A stretch of DNA of 64,000 nt from Frateuria defendens (GCF_001182895.1 NZ_LFQR01000030.1:1-64000), one strand, 5' to 3'. Counted from the first letter of the stretch, positions 47,900 through 57,413 are shown. Notes: generated by a model not told the origin, from the letters alone. A program made the numbers and translations.

Positions 47900-48489
47900 T
47901 GGCCGTGGTCCTGGTCGATTCGGGCGGCACCAACATCGGCTCGGTACGCTATGCCTTGCAGCGGCTCGGCGTCGATGCGGCGCTCACGTCCGATGCCGCG
48001 GCGATCCGCGCGGCGGACAAGGTGATCCTGCCCGGCGTGGGCGCCGCCGGCCCCGGCATGGCGCGCCTGCGCGAACTGGAACTGGTCGAGGTGATCCGCG
48101 CTCTGACCCAGCCGGTGCTGGGCGTGTGCCTGGGGATGCAGCTGCTGTGCGCGCACTCGGAAGAAGCCGACACCGCATGCCTCGGCCTGGTCCCTGCTAC
48201 CGTGCGCCGCTTCACCGAGGCGCCGGGCCTGCGCGTGCCGCACATGGGCTGGAACCGCCTGCAGGGGCGGCGCGAGCACCCCCTGCTGGCGGGCCTGGGC
48301 GAAGACGACTGGGCCTACTTCGTGCACAGCTACGCCGTGCCGGTGGGCGACTACACGCTCGCCACCTGCGATTTCGGCGGCCCGTTCTCGGCCGTGGTGG
48401 CGGCGGGCAACTTCCACGGCATGCAGTTCCACCCCGAGCGCTCGGCTTCCACCGGCGCCAAGCTCCTGAAGAATTTCCTCGCGCTATGA
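47899..48489 (+). CDS. hisH: imidazole glycerol phosphate synthase, glutaminase subunit
   Basis: A 196-residue class I glutamine amidotransferase. The triad is C77 (GVCLGMQ), H178 and E180 (QFHPE). It produces ammonia for HisF through a subunit tunnel. Both ends overlap neighbours: one base with hisB and ATGA with hisA. The oxyanion-loop region reads ILPGVGAAGPGM. Confidence 0.96.
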   Translation: MAVVLVDSGGTNIGSVRYALQRLGVDAALTSDAAAIRAADKVILPGVGAAGPGMARLRELELVEVIRALTQPVLGVCLGMQLLCAHSEEADTACLGLVPATVRRFTEAPGLRVPHMGWNRLQGRREHPLLAGLGEDDWAYFVHSYAVPVGDYTLATCDFGGPFSAVVAAGNFHGMQFHPERSASTGAKLLKNFLAL

Positions 48490-49271
48490 CGTTTCAAGTG
48501 ATTCCGGCGATCGACCTGCGCGGTGGCCGCGTGGTGCGCCTCAAGCAGGGCGACTACGCCCAGCAGACCACCTACGGGGCCGACCCGCGCGAACAGGCGG
48601 CCCGCTACGCGGCGGCCGGCGCGCAGTGGCTGCACCTGGTGGACCTCGACGGCGCCCGTTCCGGCAACCTCGACAACCTCGCGGTGATCGAGGCCATCGC
48701 CGGCGGCGGCATGCAGATCCAGGCCGGCGGCGGCGTGCGCGCCGAGGACGACCTGCGCCGCCTCTACGACGCCGGCGTGTGCCGCGTGGTGCTGGGCAGC
48801 GTGGCGATCCGCGAGCCCGAGCGCGTGGCTGGCTGGCTGGCCGAGTACGGCAGCGAACGCCTCACCATCGCGCTCGACACGCGCCGCCTCGACGGCCGCT
48901 GGACCCTGCCCAGCGCCGGCTGGACCGAGACCGAATCGCGCACGCTGGACGAGCTGGCGCCGTGGTACGCCGCGCGCGGCGCGCGCCACCTGCTGTGCAC
49001 CGACATCGAGCGCGACGGCATGCTGGCCGGCTTCAACCTCGACCTCTACCGCCACCTCGCCGAGACGGTGCCGCAGCTGGCCGTGCAGGCCTCCGGCGGC
49101 GTGCGCTCGCTGGAGGACATCCGCGCCGCCCGCGAAGCCGGGGCCCGCGGCGTGATCCTGGGCCGCGCGCTCTTGGAAGGTCGCTTCACCATCGAGGAGG
49201 CACTTGGGGCTCCCCTTGTCGCCCAAGCGGGCCGCGCCGGTACGGTCTGCCCGCAGGATCATGAGAAGTGA
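48486..49271 (+). CDS. hisA: ProFAR isomerase, with a C-terminal extension
   Basis: A 261-residue (beta-alpha)8 barrel that isomerises ProFAR to PRFAR. Catalytic Asp residues lie in AIDLRGG (D10) and CTDIERDG. The family usually ends near residue 240, just after TIEEAL. Here about 20 extra residues (GAPLVAQAGRAGTVCPQDHE and K) are encoded by the left end of an inverted-repeat segment, so the natural stop appears to have been displaced. The extension is probably harmless. Expression of hisF may depend on the same segment. Confidence 0.95.
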   Translation: MTFQVIPAIDLRGGRVVRLKQGDYAQQTTYGADPREQAARYAAAGAQWLHLVDLDGARSGNLDNLAVIEAIAGGGMQIQAGGGVRAEDDLRRLYDAGVCRVVLGSVAIREPERVAGWLAEYGSERLTIALDTRRLDGRWTLPSAGWTETESRTLDELAPWYAARGARHLLCTDIERDGMLAGFNLDLYRHLAETVPQLAVQASGGVRSLEDIRAAREAGARGVILGRALLEGRFTIEEALGAPLVAQAGRAGTVCPQDHEK

Positions 49272-49392
49272 GTGATCGTATGTCGGTACAAGTTCGAACG
49301 ATGACGACGTCATGTAGGCAAACCGCACCGGCCCCTCGGGGTGCCAGCCCATGGCCGGCACTGCGACCCACTTGGACGACAAGGGGAGCCCC
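49206..49392. repeat. 187-bp segment with 22-bp inverted repeats between hisA and hisF
   Basis: Positions 49206-49227 and 49371-49392 are reverse complements apart from one mismatch and differing outer bases; the inner 16 bp (GGGGCTCCCCTTGTCG) are perfect. The left arm codes the end of hisA; the right arm contains AAGGGGAG, the ribosome-binding site of hisF. Other neighbouring his genes overlap or nearly touch, so this looks like a miniature element inserted in the operon, or an RNA control structure. No target duplication is visible. Confidence 0.65.
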
Positions 49393-49395
49393 CGC

Positions 49396-50166
49396 ATGCT
49401 GAGTCGCCGCATCATTCCCTGCCTGGACGTGCGCGAGGGCAAGGTGGTCAAGGGCGTGCGCTTCCGCGACCACGTGGTGATGGGCGAGATCGTCGATCTC
49501 GCGCTGCGCTACCGCGACGAGGGCGCCGACGAGCTGGTGTTCTACGACATCACCGCGAGCCCCGAAGGGCGCGGCGTGGACCGCGGCTGGGTGGAGCGGG
49601 TGGCGAGCGTGATCGACATCCCGTTCTGCGTCGCCGGCGGCATCCGCTCGGTGGAGGAGGCGCGCGCGGTGCTCTACGCCGGCGCCGACAAGATCTCGGT
49701 GAACTCGCCGGCGCTGGAGCGTCCCGGGCTCATCGACGAGCTGGCCGAGGCCTTCGGCGTGCAGTGCGTGGTGGTGGGCATCGACAGCCTGCGCGACGCC
49801 GACGGCGAGTGGCGCGTGCGCCAGTACACCGGCGACCCGTCCAGGACGCAGGCGCTGGCGCGCCGCACGCTGGACTGGATCATCGAGGCGCAGCACCGCG
49901 GCGCCGGCGAGATCGTGCTCAACTGCATGGGCAGCGACGGCGTGCGCCGCGGCTACGACCTGGAGCAGCTCGGCGTGGCCCGCGCGGTGTGCCAGGTGCC
50001 GCTGATCGCCTCCGGCGGCGCCGGCGCGCCCGAGCATTTCCACGCCGCCTTCGCCGAGGCCGACGTGGACGGCGCGCTCGCCGCCAGCGTGTTCCATTCC
50101 GGCGCCATCGCCATCCCCGAGCTCAAGCGCTACCTGCGCGGGCAGGGCGACGTGGTGCGCCCGTAA
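49396..50166 (+). CDS. hisF: imidazole glycerol phosphate synthase, cyclase subunit
   Basis: A 256-residue barrel that joins PRFAR with ammonia from HisH. D11 in IIPCLDV and the Asp in [13 protein letters not shown] are the catalytic pair. Start at 49396 ([11 protein letters not shown]) has AAGGGGAG at 49381-49388; the frame is open to ATG 49351, which would add 15 non-conserved residues. The ribosome-binding site lies in an arm of the inverted repeat. Confidence 0.96.
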   Translation: MLSRRIIPCLDVREGKVVKGVRFRDHVVMGEIVDLALRYRDEGADELVFYDITASPEGRGVDRGWVERVASVIDIPFCVAGGIRSVEEARAVLYAGADKISVNSPALERPGLIDELAEAFGVQCVVVGIDSLRDADGEWRVRQYTGDPSRTQALARRTLDWIIEAQHRGAGEIVLNCMGSDGVRRGYDLEQLGVARAVCQVPLIASGGAGAPEHFHAAFAEADVDGALAASVFHSGAIAIPELKRYLRGQGDVVRP

Positions 50167-50187
50167 CCCGATTTGCAAGGATCTTCC

Positions 50188-50841
50188 ATGAGCGACCCCA
50201 TCGTCACCGCCGAGCAGCTCGACTGGGCCAAGGGCGAGGGCCTGCTGCCGGCCATCGTGCAGCACTGGCAGAGCGGCGAGGTGCTGATGCTCGGCTACAT
50301 GAACGCCGAGGCGCTGGCCACCACCCAGGCCAGCGGCCGCGTCACCTTCTACAGCCGCAGCAAGCAGCGCCTGTGGACCAAGGGCGAGAGCTCCGGCCAC
50401 GTGCTGGTGCTGAAATCCATCCGCGTCGACTGCGATGCCGACACCCTGCTGGTGCAGGCCGAGCCGCACGGCCCCACTTGCCACACCGGCACCTCCAGCT
50501 GCTTCGGCGACACCGTGCGCCCACCGCTCGGCTTCCTCGCCGAACTCGACACCCTGGTCGAGCGCCGCCACGCCGAGCGTCCCGCCGGCAGCTACACCAC
50601 CAAACTGTTCGACGGCGGCATCCGCCGCATCGCGCAGAAGGTGGGCGAGGAGGGCGTGGAAACCGCGCTGGCCGCGGTGGCGCAAGGCGATGGCGAGCTG
50701 CTGGGCGAAGCCGCCGACCTGATCTTCCACCTCACCGTGGCCTTGCGTGCCCGCGGCCTGTCGCTGGCCGATGTGGCGGCGCTGCTGGCGGAGCGGCATG
50801 CGGTGCGGGCGCACGGGGGAATCGGCGCGGCCAAACCTTAA
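50188..50841 (+). CDS. hisI: bifunctional PR-AMP cyclohydrolase/PR-ATP pyrophosphatase
   Basis: A 217-residue fused HisIE. The N-terminal cyclohydrolase has the zinc/magnesium region [21 protein letters not shown]. The C-terminal pyrophosphatase (about 115-217) has [14 protein letters not shown] with metal-binding Glu residues. It performs steps 2 and 3 of the pathway. ATG at 50188 has AAGGATC upstream. It is the last gene of the operon; no clear terminator was found after it. Confidence 0.95.
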   Translation: MSDPIVTAEQLDWAKGEGLLPAIVQHWQSGEVLMLGYMNAEALATTQASGRVTFYSRSKQRLWTKGESSGHVLVLKSIRVDCDADTLLVQAEPHGPTCHTGTSSCFGDTVRPPLGFLAELDTLVERRHAERPAGSYTTKLFDGGIRRIAQKVGEEGVETALAAVAQGDGELLGEAADLIFHLTVALRARGLSLADVAALLAERHAVRAHGGIGAAKP

Positions 50842-50993
50842 TCCGCTAGGAACGTGGCCGTCGTGCGCGATACCGAAAAAGGATCTACGGATACATGTAG
50901 TCCTGTGCCTACAGCAGGATAAGAAAACCAGAAGTATCTTTCTCACAAAAGTGAGTGCATTGTTTTTTCGGCTGCAATCACAAGGAGAGGGTG

Positions 50994-51896
50994 ATGCGTT
51001 ACTTGGCGGTTATGGCGCTCTTGCTATTAAGCAGTCTCGCGGCAGTTCACGCATCGGTCGTGGACAATTGGGTGATTTGTCCTTCCTGCACTACCGACGC
51101 TCAATTCCAGGCGGCAGCACGCTCGTGGTATGGCTCGCAGCAAGTGCGCACGCAGGTGAACGTTGGAAATCCGAATACAGGAAAAGTTTATCAGATGTGG
51201 CTTCAGGGTTCTGGGGGCGGAACTCCGCTACGAATTGCTTCCAGTGGTGCCATTGTCGCTTCTGAGCGCCCTTTGGTTATTTCATCCGAGGATGCCGAGG
51301 CTGCGATGGCTCAGTCATTGGCAGTTCAGCCTGTTGTTTCGGACTATATCGAAAGCACGCAGCAAGAGCCTGCCTTTGGAAGCATGGTGGCTGCACACGG
51401 AAATCATGTTTTATTTAATGTATCTTCCGCCGACCTCCAAAGCGAGGTATTTGCCTCCTATGCGAACGCCATAGGGGGCATGGAGCAGGTATGCCCAAGA
51501 GTATGGGCAGAAGAAGATGCGGTGAATCCAGGCTTTTCAAGTAAGATGATGAGCGGCACGAGCGGTATGGCCCTGGCTCTAAAATCTTACTTTGGTCATG
51601 GAATCATGGTTTCGCCGGTGTTTGGTAATGGTGACGTAGCTACCTTTCAAATCAACCCACTTGCTCCCAGCGCTTGTGATTACGTAAAGGGAAGTGCCAA
51701 AGACCGCTACGGCAACGCGCTACCAGACACGACTCCGAACGTTGGGGGAGGAAGTTCCAGTAGTGTCGTCGTTGGCTCCGGTGGTGGCGCCAACCCAGCT
51801 GGAGGGAGCTATTCGGTAGGTGGCGAGGCATGGCTCATTTGCTCCTACATCGGAGGCCAGTTAAGCGGATGCTATGTCACCCATATTCAGCCATGA
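50994..51896 (+). CDS. exported protein of unknown function with N-terminal CXXC
   Basis: A 300-residue protein with a signal peptide (MRYLAVMALLLLSSLAAVHA) and AAGGAG before the ATG. Right after cleavage comes VVDNWVICPSCTTDAQFQAA, with a CPSC pair. Towards the C-terminus a Gly/Ser-rich linker leads to a last segment with two Cys (LICSYIGGQLSGCYVTHI). AT-richer than the his genes. The next gene starts 9 bases downstream, so the pair is co-expressed. No family recognised; a secreted accessory protein is likely. Confidence 0.65.
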   Translation: MRYLAVMALLLLSSLAAVHASVVDNWVICPSCTTDAQFQAAARSWYGSQQVRTQVNVGNPNTGKVYQMWLQGSGGGTPLRIASSGAIVASERPLVISSEDAEAAMAQSLAVQPVVSDYIESTQQEPAFGSMVAAHGNHVLFNVSSADLQSEVFASYANAIGGMEQVCPRVWAEEDAVNPGFSSKMMSGTSGMALALKSYFGHGIMVSPVFGNGDVATFQINPLAPSACDYVKGSAKDRYGNALPDTTPNVGGGSSSSVVVGSGGGANPAGGSYSVGGEAWLICSYIGGQLSGCYVTHIQP

Positions 51897-51905
51897 GGTT
51901 GCTTT

Positions 51906-52316
51906 ATGTCTAGAAATCTGCTTTTTGGCTTAACGATTTTACTGTCAATTGGGGTTTCCTTCTTTATTGGCTTGTATGTCGGAGGGGCGCCGCTTCGCCA
52001 ATACGTAGAGCTGACGGGAGGAGCTCCAGGCATTGCTGCGACAGAGCTGAAGAACCTCGCCAATCAGTTGGTCGACCAGAATGGCGACGCGCGGGACGCT
52101 GCGGCTATCGCTGAGAGGTCAAAACAAACACTAAGGGTTCACTTGATGCTGGCCGCTCAGCTTTACTGCCGCATGCCTGGTCAATATCAGCAAATAGCTA
52201 GGGAGTCGGCAGAAAGATTGCAAGCCAGTATGGTTGGCACCGACGACCGCACTGCACGAGCCATATTGTTCCTATCTAAGGGTTCGGGGAGTGGCGATGG
52301 ATGTTTTTCGGCGTAA
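51906..52316 (+). CDS. small membrane-anchored protein, partner of the exported protein
   Basis: A 136-residue protein with one N-terminal transmembrane helix (NLLFGLTILLSIGVSFFIGL) and a helical soluble part rich in Ala and Gln, ending in a short Gly/Ser tail with Cys (GSGSGDGCFSA). It follows the exported CPSC protein at once and shares its lower GC. Probably a periplasm-facing partner; family unknown. Confidence 0.6.
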   Translation: MSRNLLFGLTILLSIGVSFFIGLYVGGAPLRQYVELTGGAPGIAATELKNLANQLVDQNGDARDAAAIAERSKQTLRVHLMLAAQLYCRMPGQYQQIARESAERLQASMVGTDDRTARAILFLSKGSGSGDGCFSA

Positions 52317-52335
52317 GGCATAAGCAATTTGATCC

Positions 52336-52365
52336 AAGAAAGGCCCGCATTTGGCGACCTTTCTT
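52336..52365 (+). terminator. hairpin after the two-gene accessory unit
   Basis: AAGAAAGG (52336-52343) pairs with CCTTTCTT (52358-52365), and the stem has an AT-rich base. A plausible but weak intrinsic terminator 20 bases after the stop. Confidence 0.45.
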
Positions 52366-52484
52366 GCATGCATAGTCAGTCTGCGCGGGCGGGCGCCACG
52401 GCACACGTGGCATCGGGCCTGCTTCGGGGAAGGTCGGCGCGCTTCCGGTCGCGCCGGCGGAGGCAGCTGGCGACGAGGAAGCGC

Positions 52485-52943
52485 ATGAGTCCCAAGAAAA
52501 TGGCTCGGCCGGCTCTGGAGAATGTCCCGGTTCCCGTGAAGCTCAAGCTCGCGGCCCTGTGGACCAGCCTGATGTTCTGCTACGTCTACGGCGACTACTT
52601 CGGCCTGTTCCAGCCCGGCCACCTGCAGAGCATGCTGCAAGGCCGGATGGGGCCGCTCGGCCCGACCACGCAGGGCGTGTTGCTGGGCACCGCCGCGCTG
52701 ATGGCCGTGCCCAGCCTGATGATCTTCCTTTCGCTGGCGCTGGGGCCCACTGTCAATCGCGCGCTGAACATCGTGCTGGGTCTGCTCTACGCGGGCGTCA
52801 TGCTGGTTTCGATGCCGGGCGCCTGGGTGTTCTATCTCTTCCTCGGCGCCATCGAGGTCGTGCTGTCGTTGCTCATCGTGTGGCAGGCGGCGAGGTGGCC
52901 GAGGCGGGCGCCGGGCAGCCAGGGCGACCGACCCCTTGCATGA
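52485..52943 (+). CDS. DUF6326-type small membrane protein
   Basis: A 152-residue protein with four hydrophobic helices. The first carries the characteristic LAALWTSLMFCYVYGDYFGLFQ, and the third region reads NRALNIVLGLLYAGVML, as in the DUF6326 group. GAGGAA lies before the ATG at 52485. Function unknown. It ends before a bidirectional terminator shared with fabV. Confidence 0.7.
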   Translation: MSPKKMARPALENVPVPVKLKLAALWTSLMFCYVYGDYFGLFQPGHLQSMLQGRMGPLGPTTQGVLLGTAALMAVPSLMIFLSLALGPTVNRALNIVLGLLYAGVMLVSMPGAWVFYLFLGAIEVVLSLLIVWQAARWPRRAPGSQGDRPLA

Positions 52944-52971
52944 GGCGCCGCGCCGGCAAGGCGTGGGTACA

Positions 52972-53005
52972 AAAAAGCCCGGCGCCGTGGAGGGCCGGGC
53001 TTTTT
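52972..53005. terminator. bidirectional intrinsic terminator
   Basis: AAAAAGCCCGGC (52972-52983) and GCCGGGCTTTTT (52994-53005) form a 12-bp stem with A and T tracts on either side. It separates the convergent DUF6326 gene and fabV. Confidence 0.9.
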
Positions 53006-53036
53006 ATCGTGCAGCGGGCGCGCCGCCCGCCGGGGT

Positions 53037-54242
53037 TCAGGACTCGACCACGTCGAAGCGCACGTCCGGGCTCACGTCCGCGTCGTAGTCCACGTCCTGG
53101 CGGTCGAAGCCGAACAGCTTGAGGAACTCGTGCTTGTAGCCCGCGTAGTCGGTGACCTCGCGCAGGTTCTCGGTGGTCACCGTCGGCCACAGCGCCTTGC
53201 AGGCGTTCTGCACGTCCTCGCGCAGCTCCCAGTCGTCCAGGCGCAGGCGGCCTTCGGCGTCGGTCTGCGGCGCCTGGCCGTCCTCGCGGTAGAGGGCGGT
53301 GCGGAAGAGGCGGTTGATCTGCTCGATGGTGCCTTCGTGGATGCCCTTTTCCTTCATGATGCGGAACACCATGGAGACGTAGAGCGGGATCACCGGGATG
53401 GCGGCGCTGGCCTGGGTCACCACCGACTTCATCACGCCCACGTAGGCATGGAGGCCCTGCGCGGCGTAGCGGCTGCGCAGGGCCTTGGCGGTGTTGTCCA
53501 GGTGCTGCTTGGCCTGGCCCAGGGTGCCGTGCCAGTAGATCGGCCAGGTGATCTCGGTGCCCACGTAGCTGTAGGCGATGGTGGTGGCGTTCTCGGCCAG
53601 CACGCCGGCCTGGCTCAGTGCGTCGATCCACAGCGCCCAGTCCTCGCCGCCCATCACGGTGACGGTGTCCTGGATCTCCTGCTCGGTCGCCGGCTCCACC
53701 GTCGCCTGGATCACGGTGTCGCGGTTGGTGTCCACCGAGGAGGCGGTGAAGGTCTCGCCGATGGTCTTGAGCGAGGAGCGCACCACCTCGCCGGTGTCCG
53801 GCAGCTTGCGCACCGGCGAGGCCAGCGAGTAGACCACCAGGTCGATCGGGCCGCCCATCTCCTGCTTGATCATCTCGATCGCGCGGGCGCGGGTCTCGTT
53901 GGAGAAGGCGTCGCCGTTGATCGAGCGCGCGTAGAGGCCGGCCTGCTTGGCGAGCTTGTCGAAGGCGGCGGCGTTGTACCAGCCGGCGGTGCCGGGCTTG
54001 GCCTCGCTGGAGGGCTTCTCGAAGAACACGCCCAGCGTCGCCGCACCGTAGCCGAAGGCCGCGGTGACGCGCGAGGCCAGCCCATAGCCCGTGGAGGCGC
54101 CGATCACCAGCACGCGCTTGGGGCCCGAGGCCGCGTTGCCGCCGGCCTTGGTGATGCCGATCTGCTCGAGCACGTTCTTCTCGCAGCCGACCGGATGCGC
54201 CGTAATGCAGATGAAGCCACGAACCTTGGGATGGATGATCAC
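53037..54242 (-). CDS. fabV: enoyl-[acyl-carrier-protein] reductase FabV
   Basis: A 401-residue NADH-dependent trans-2-enoyl-ACP/CoA reductase of the FabV class, which performs the last step of each fatty-acid elongation cycle. The nucleotide site is [15 protein letters not shown], and the class-specific Y-X8-K pair is Y236/K245. GTG start with AAGGGA upstream. FabV enzymes are commonly triclosan-insensitive; whether FabI is also present is not visible here. Monocistronic, ending at the shared terminator. Confidence 0.96.
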   Translation of the reverse strand: MIIHPKVRGFICITAHPVGCEKNVLEQIGITKAGGNAASGPKRVLVIGASTGYGLASRVTAAFGYGAATLGVFFEKPSSEAKPGTAGWYNAAAFDKLAKQAGLYARSINGDAFSNETRARAIEMIKQEMGGPIDLVVYSLASPVRKLPDTGEVVRSSLKTIGETFTASSVDTNRDTVIQATVEPATEQEIQDTVTVMGGEDWALWIDALSQAGVLAENATTIAYSYVGTEITWPIYWHGTLGQAKQHLDNTAKALRSRYAAQGLHAYVGVMKSVVTQASAAIPVIPLYVSMVFRIMKEKGIHEGTIEQINRLFRTALYREDGQAPQTDAEGRLRLDDWELREDVQNACKALWPTVTTENLREVTDYAGYKHEFLKLFGFDRQDVDYDADVSPDVRFDVVES

Positions 54243-54338
54243 GGGGAGTCCCTTGTTGCGCGATGAAACCGTGCATTCTAAATGGCGCGGGCCGCCATGC
54301 GCTTCCGTAGGGAAAAGCCCGGCGGGGCGGGCGCGGCG

Positions 54339-55364
54339 CTATTTCGAGGCCGCGGCGGCGGTGCGCTGCGGCCGCGGCGGCTGGAACGGCAGAGCCGGGC
54401 CGGGCGTGAGGTTCCTGCGCCAGGCCGCCAGGCGGTCGGCGATGCCGGCGCCGACGTCGATCTGCGGCTCGGAGGGCAGCAGATGGTCCTTGCGCTCCCA
54501 TTGGGTGATCTCGCCGCTGGCCTGGCGGTAGGCGTCGATGAAGTCGCCCGTGCGGTTGAGCGCGTCCACCAGCCAGGCGCGGCCGAAATAGGTGGCGTCG
54601 GAGTCGTTGCCGCAGCCGAACGAGCTGCGGTCGCTGCGGGCGGCGGTGAGCACCAGCGTGCCGGGGCTGCGCAGCGCGGGCACGAAGCCGCCCGAGTAGC
54701 AGGCGTTGACCACCACCACCTTCCACTTGAACGGCCGCTGCCCGAGGATGCCGGCGAGGTCGTCGGTGCCGATCTGGTCGAGCGGCAGCGGGTCCATGTC
54801 CACCAGCAGGTAGTGGTCCTCGCTGCCGTGGGTGGTGAGGTAGAGCAGCAGGATGTCTTCCTCCGGCTTCATCGCCTTGGCGAGGCCGTCGAGTGCGCTT
54901 TCCAGGTTGCTCCAACTGGCCAGCGGGCGCTTCGCCAGCGTGTCGGGGTTGTTCTCCAGCACCAGCGCGTGGGCGCTGGGGCCGAAGCGGCGGGTGAAGA
55001 GCTGGGCCGCGTACTCGGCCTCGTTGCGGAATACGTCCTCCGAGCCGTCGCCGGCGAAGGCGAGCAGGTAGAGGTTGGGGCGGCCCGGCACGCGCGGGGT
55101 CAGCGCGGCGAGCGCGCGCCGCACCTGTTGCGGCTGGTCGTAGAGCACCTGCTCGGGCGAGGGCGCCTGCTCCGGCCAGTCGGCGTTCTGGTTGTCGCCG
55201 CCGGGAACCGGATTGCCGTCGCCGGGCAGCGTGGAGGACGCGCTTGCCGTGGCGGACGGCGCGGGGGCGGGGAGGGGCGTCGTGCGATCCGGCGTGCGCG
55301 GCAGCGCCAGCATCAGCAGGACGCCGGCGGCGAAGGCGAGCAGGGCGGTCAGGATGGCGCGCAT
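54339..55364 (-). CDS. C13-family (legumain/caspase-like) cysteine peptidase, membrane-anchored
   Basis: A 341-residue protein with an N-terminal anchor (ILTALLAFAAGVLLMLAL), a Pro/Ser/Ala-rich linker, and a peptidase C13 domain from about 75 to 315. The caspase-type dyad is H179 in LYLTTHGSEDH and C222 in VVVNACYSGGF. It is directed to the periplasm by its topology. Its start lies 11 bases after mtnC, so it belongs to the methionine-salvage transcript although no functional link is known. Bacterial C13 proteins are poorly understood; legumain-like Asn specificity cannot be assumed. Confidence 0.85.
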   Translation of the reverse strand: MRAILTALLAFAAGVLLMLALPRTPDRTTPLPAPAPSATASASSTLPGDGNPVPGGDNQNADWPEQAPSPEQVLYDQPQQVRRALAALTPRVPGRPNLYLLAFAGDGSEDVFRNEAEYAAQLFTRRFGPSAHALVLENNPDTLAKRPLASWSNLESALDGLAKAMKPEEDILLLYLTTHGSEDHYLLVDMDPLPLDQIGTDDLAGILGQRPFKWKVVVVNACYSGGFVPALRSPGTLVLTAARSDRSSFGCGNDSDATYFGRAWLVDALNRTGDFIDAYRQASGEITQWERKDHLLPSEPQIDVGAGIADRLAAWRRNLTPGPALPFQPPRPQRTAAAASK

Positions 55365-55375
55365 GGCGCGGGGGC

Positions 55376-56062
55376 TCAGAGTGTGACGGCGTCGAAGTCG
55401 GCCCAGGCCGGGTGGCGCGGCGCTTCCGGCACCGCCAGCGGCGGGCGCAGCAGCCAGCCGGTGCGCAGGCCGGCGGCGCGGGCGGCGTCCAGTTCCTCCA
55501 CCACGTCGGAGAGAAACAGCACGTGCTCGGGCCGCTCGCCGATCGCCTCGGCGATGCGCTCGTAGGAGACGCGCTCGCGCTTGGGGCCGGTCCCGGTGTC
55601 GAAATAGCCGGCGAACAGGGGCGTGAGGTCGCCCGCCTCGCTGTAGCGGAAGAACAGCTTCTGCGCCTGCACGGAACCGGAGGAATATACGTACAGGTGC
55701 AGCCCGTCGGCACGCCAGGCGTGCAGCCGCGCGGAGACTTCCGGGTAGACGTGGGCGCGGTAGTCGCCGGCCTCGTAGCCTTCCTTCCAGATCATGCCCT
55801 GCAGCGCCTTGAGCGCGGTGGACTTGCGGTCCTCGTCGATCCAGCGCTGCAGCAGCGCGATGACCTCCTGCCGGCTGGCCTCGACCAGGCCGGCCTCCTT
55901 GGCCGCCTCGTGCAGCCAGTGCTGCACCTCGGGCGTGTCGGCGTGGGTCTCGACGAAGGCGGGCAGGCGCTTGCGCGCGTAGGGGAACAGCACGTCCTTG
56001 ACGAAGCTGATCGAGCTGGTGGTGCCTTCGATGTCGGTGACGATGGCGCGGAGGGTGGTCAT
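55376..56062 (-). CDS. mtnC: enolase-phosphatase E1 (acireductone synthase)
   Basis: A 228-residue HAD-family enzyme that enolises and dephosphorylates the 2,3-diketo-1-phosphate intermediate of the methionine salvage pathway. Motif I is [14 protein letters not shown] with D10 and E12; [12 protein letters not shown] is motif II and [13 protein letters not shown] motif III. It follows mtnD by 121 bases on the same strand. Confidence 0.96.
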   Translation of the reverse strand: MTTLRAIVTDIEGTTSSISFVKDVLFPYARKRLPAFVETHADTPEVQHWLHEAAKEAGLVEASRQEVIALLQRWIDEDRKSTALKALQGMIWKEGYEAGDYRAHVYPEVSARLHAWRADGLHLYVYSSGSVQAQKLFFRYSEAGDLTPLFAGYFDTGTGPKRERVSYERIAEAIGERPEHVLFLSDVVEELDAARAAGLRTGWLLRPPLAVPEAPRHPAWADFDAVTL

Positions 56063-56183
56063 GCGGCGGCGATCCGGCCGTGAGGGGGAGGCAAGCTTAC
56101 TAGGGCGAGGGTTCGGAAGCGCGGCGTCTGCGCGGATGGCCGGGCGTCGGCAAGGCCGCTGCGCCGGTCGCGCGCGGGCGCTC

Positions 56184-56750
56184 TTACGCCGCCTTGGCCG
56201 AGGCGTGCGGCACCATGCGCGGGAAGCTGTCGGCGATGTCCGTGCCGGTGAAGCGGGCCACCCAGCCTTCCTTGCTGGTGAACAGGCGGATCGCCACGAA
56301 GTAGGGCGCCTCGCTCATGTCGAACCAGTGGCGGGTGCCGTCGGGCACGCCGATCAGGTCGCCCTGCTCGCACAGCACGTCGTAGACCTTCTCGCCGATG
56401 TGCAGGGTGAACTGCCCGGCGCCGGCGACGAAGAAGCGCACCTCGTCCTCGCTGTGGGTGTGCTCGCTCAGGAACTTCTGGCGCAGCGCGGCGCGGTCCG
56501 GGTGGTCGGGCGTGAGGCTGACCACGTCGACCGACTGGTAGCCCTCCTCGCGGATCAGGCGGTCGATGTCGCCGCGGTAGGCGGCGATCACCTCGTCCTG
56601 GCTGGCGCCGGGGGCGATGGACTGGCCGGCCTGCCAGCGCTCGAAGCGCACGCCGACCTTGTCCAGTTCGTGGGCGATGCCGGCGCCGTCGGTGTGCACG
56701 GACAGCGGCGCGTCCGGGCGGTTCTCGTCGAAAATGCGTAGACGGCTCAT
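56184..56750 (-). CDS. mtnD: acireductone dioxygenase
   Basis: A 188-residue cupin enzyme that oxidises acireductone to the 2-keto acid precursor of methionine (Fe form) or to an off-pathway product (Ni form). Metal ligands are visible: H97, H99, E103 ([13 protein letters not shown]) and H141 (TRHWFD). ATG overlaps the stop of mtnB (ATGA). Confidence 0.96.
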   Translation of the reverse strand: MSRLRIFDENRPDAPLSVHTDGAGIAHELDKVGVRFERWQAGQSIAPGASQDEVIAAYRGDIDRLIREEGYQSVDVVSLTPDHPDRAALRQKFLSEHTHSEDEVRFFVAGAGQFTLHIGEKVYDVLCEQGDLIGVPDGTRHWFDMSEAPYFVAIRLFTSKEGWVARFTGTDIADSFPRMVPHASAKAA

Positions 56751-57394
56751 GCCGACAGCCTCCTCAGGTCCAGTTCGCAGCCCAGCAGGAATTCCAGCGC
56801 CTCGAGATGGCGGCGGGCTTCCGCCATGTCTCTGCCCCACGTATAGATGCCGTGGCCGTCGATCAAGTAGGCGTGCAGCGGCTTGCAGGCGTCGAGCCAG
56901 GTCTCCACCCGCGCCACCAGTTCGGGCATGTGCTGGGTGTTGGGGAATACGGGAATTTCCAGCACGCTCTCGTGCGTGGTGTAGCCGGTGATGGCTTTCT
57001 GCAGCTCCCAGCCTTCCAGCCGGATCGCACCCTGGCGGGCGAACAGCCGCGAGGCCACGCTCTGCGTGCGCGAGTGGGTGTGCAGCACCACGCGCGCGTC
57101 GGGCCAGCGGCGGTAGGCCTGGGTGTGCAGGGCGGTCTCGGCGCTGGGGTGCGCGTCGGTGCCGACCGCTTTGCCGTCGAGGTCGATCAGCATGAGGTCG
57201 TCGCGCCCGAGCCGGCCCTTGTCGCGGCCGGAAATGGTGATGGCCGCGTGCGCGGCATCCACGCGCATGGAGAAGTTGCTGCTGGTGGCCGGTGTCCAGC
57301 CGAGCGCGGCAAGTTCGCGCGCCGCCTCGGCGATCGCATCGGCGCAGCGGTTGAAATCGTCCGCTGCGACGGAGTCGGGAAAAACCTGTGGCAT
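56747..57394 (-). CDS. mtnB: methylthioribulose-1-phosphate dehydratase
   Basis: A 215-residue class II aldolase-fold dehydratase with zinc ligands in [10 protein letters not shown] and [11 protein letters not shown]. It dehydrates methylthioribulose 1-phosphate. The ATG at 57394 is chosen; a TTG at 57412 would add six residues but lies inside the palindrome at 57400-57413 next to the promoter. First gene of mtnB-mtnD-mtnC plus a C13 peptidase. The first two salvage enzymes (MtnN/MtnP, MtnA) are not in this window. Confidence 0.94.
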   Translation of the reverse strand: MPQVFPDSVAADDFNRCADAIAEAARELAALGWTPATSSNFSMRVDAAHAAITISGRDKGRLGRDDLMLIDLDGKAVGTDAHPSAETALHTQAYRRWPDARVVLHTHSRTQSVASRLFARQGAIRLEGWELQKAITGYTTHESVLEIPVFPNTQHMPELVARVETWLDACKPLHAYLIDGHGIYTWGRDMAEARRHLEALEFLLGCELDLRRLSA

Positions 57395-57399
57395 GATGA

Positions 57400-57413
57400 T
57401 TTGGACGTCCAAA
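57400..57413. promoter_or_regulatory. perfect 14-bp palindrome before mtnB, operator candidate
   Basis: TTTGGACGTCCAAA. It lies between a minus-strand -10-like TATAGT (57423-57428) and the ATG at 57394, so it would overlap the transcription start region, a typical repressor site. Its GGACGTCC core resembles the MetJ half-box AGACGTCT in six of eight positions, but only one box is present. The regulator is unknown. Confidence 0.55.
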
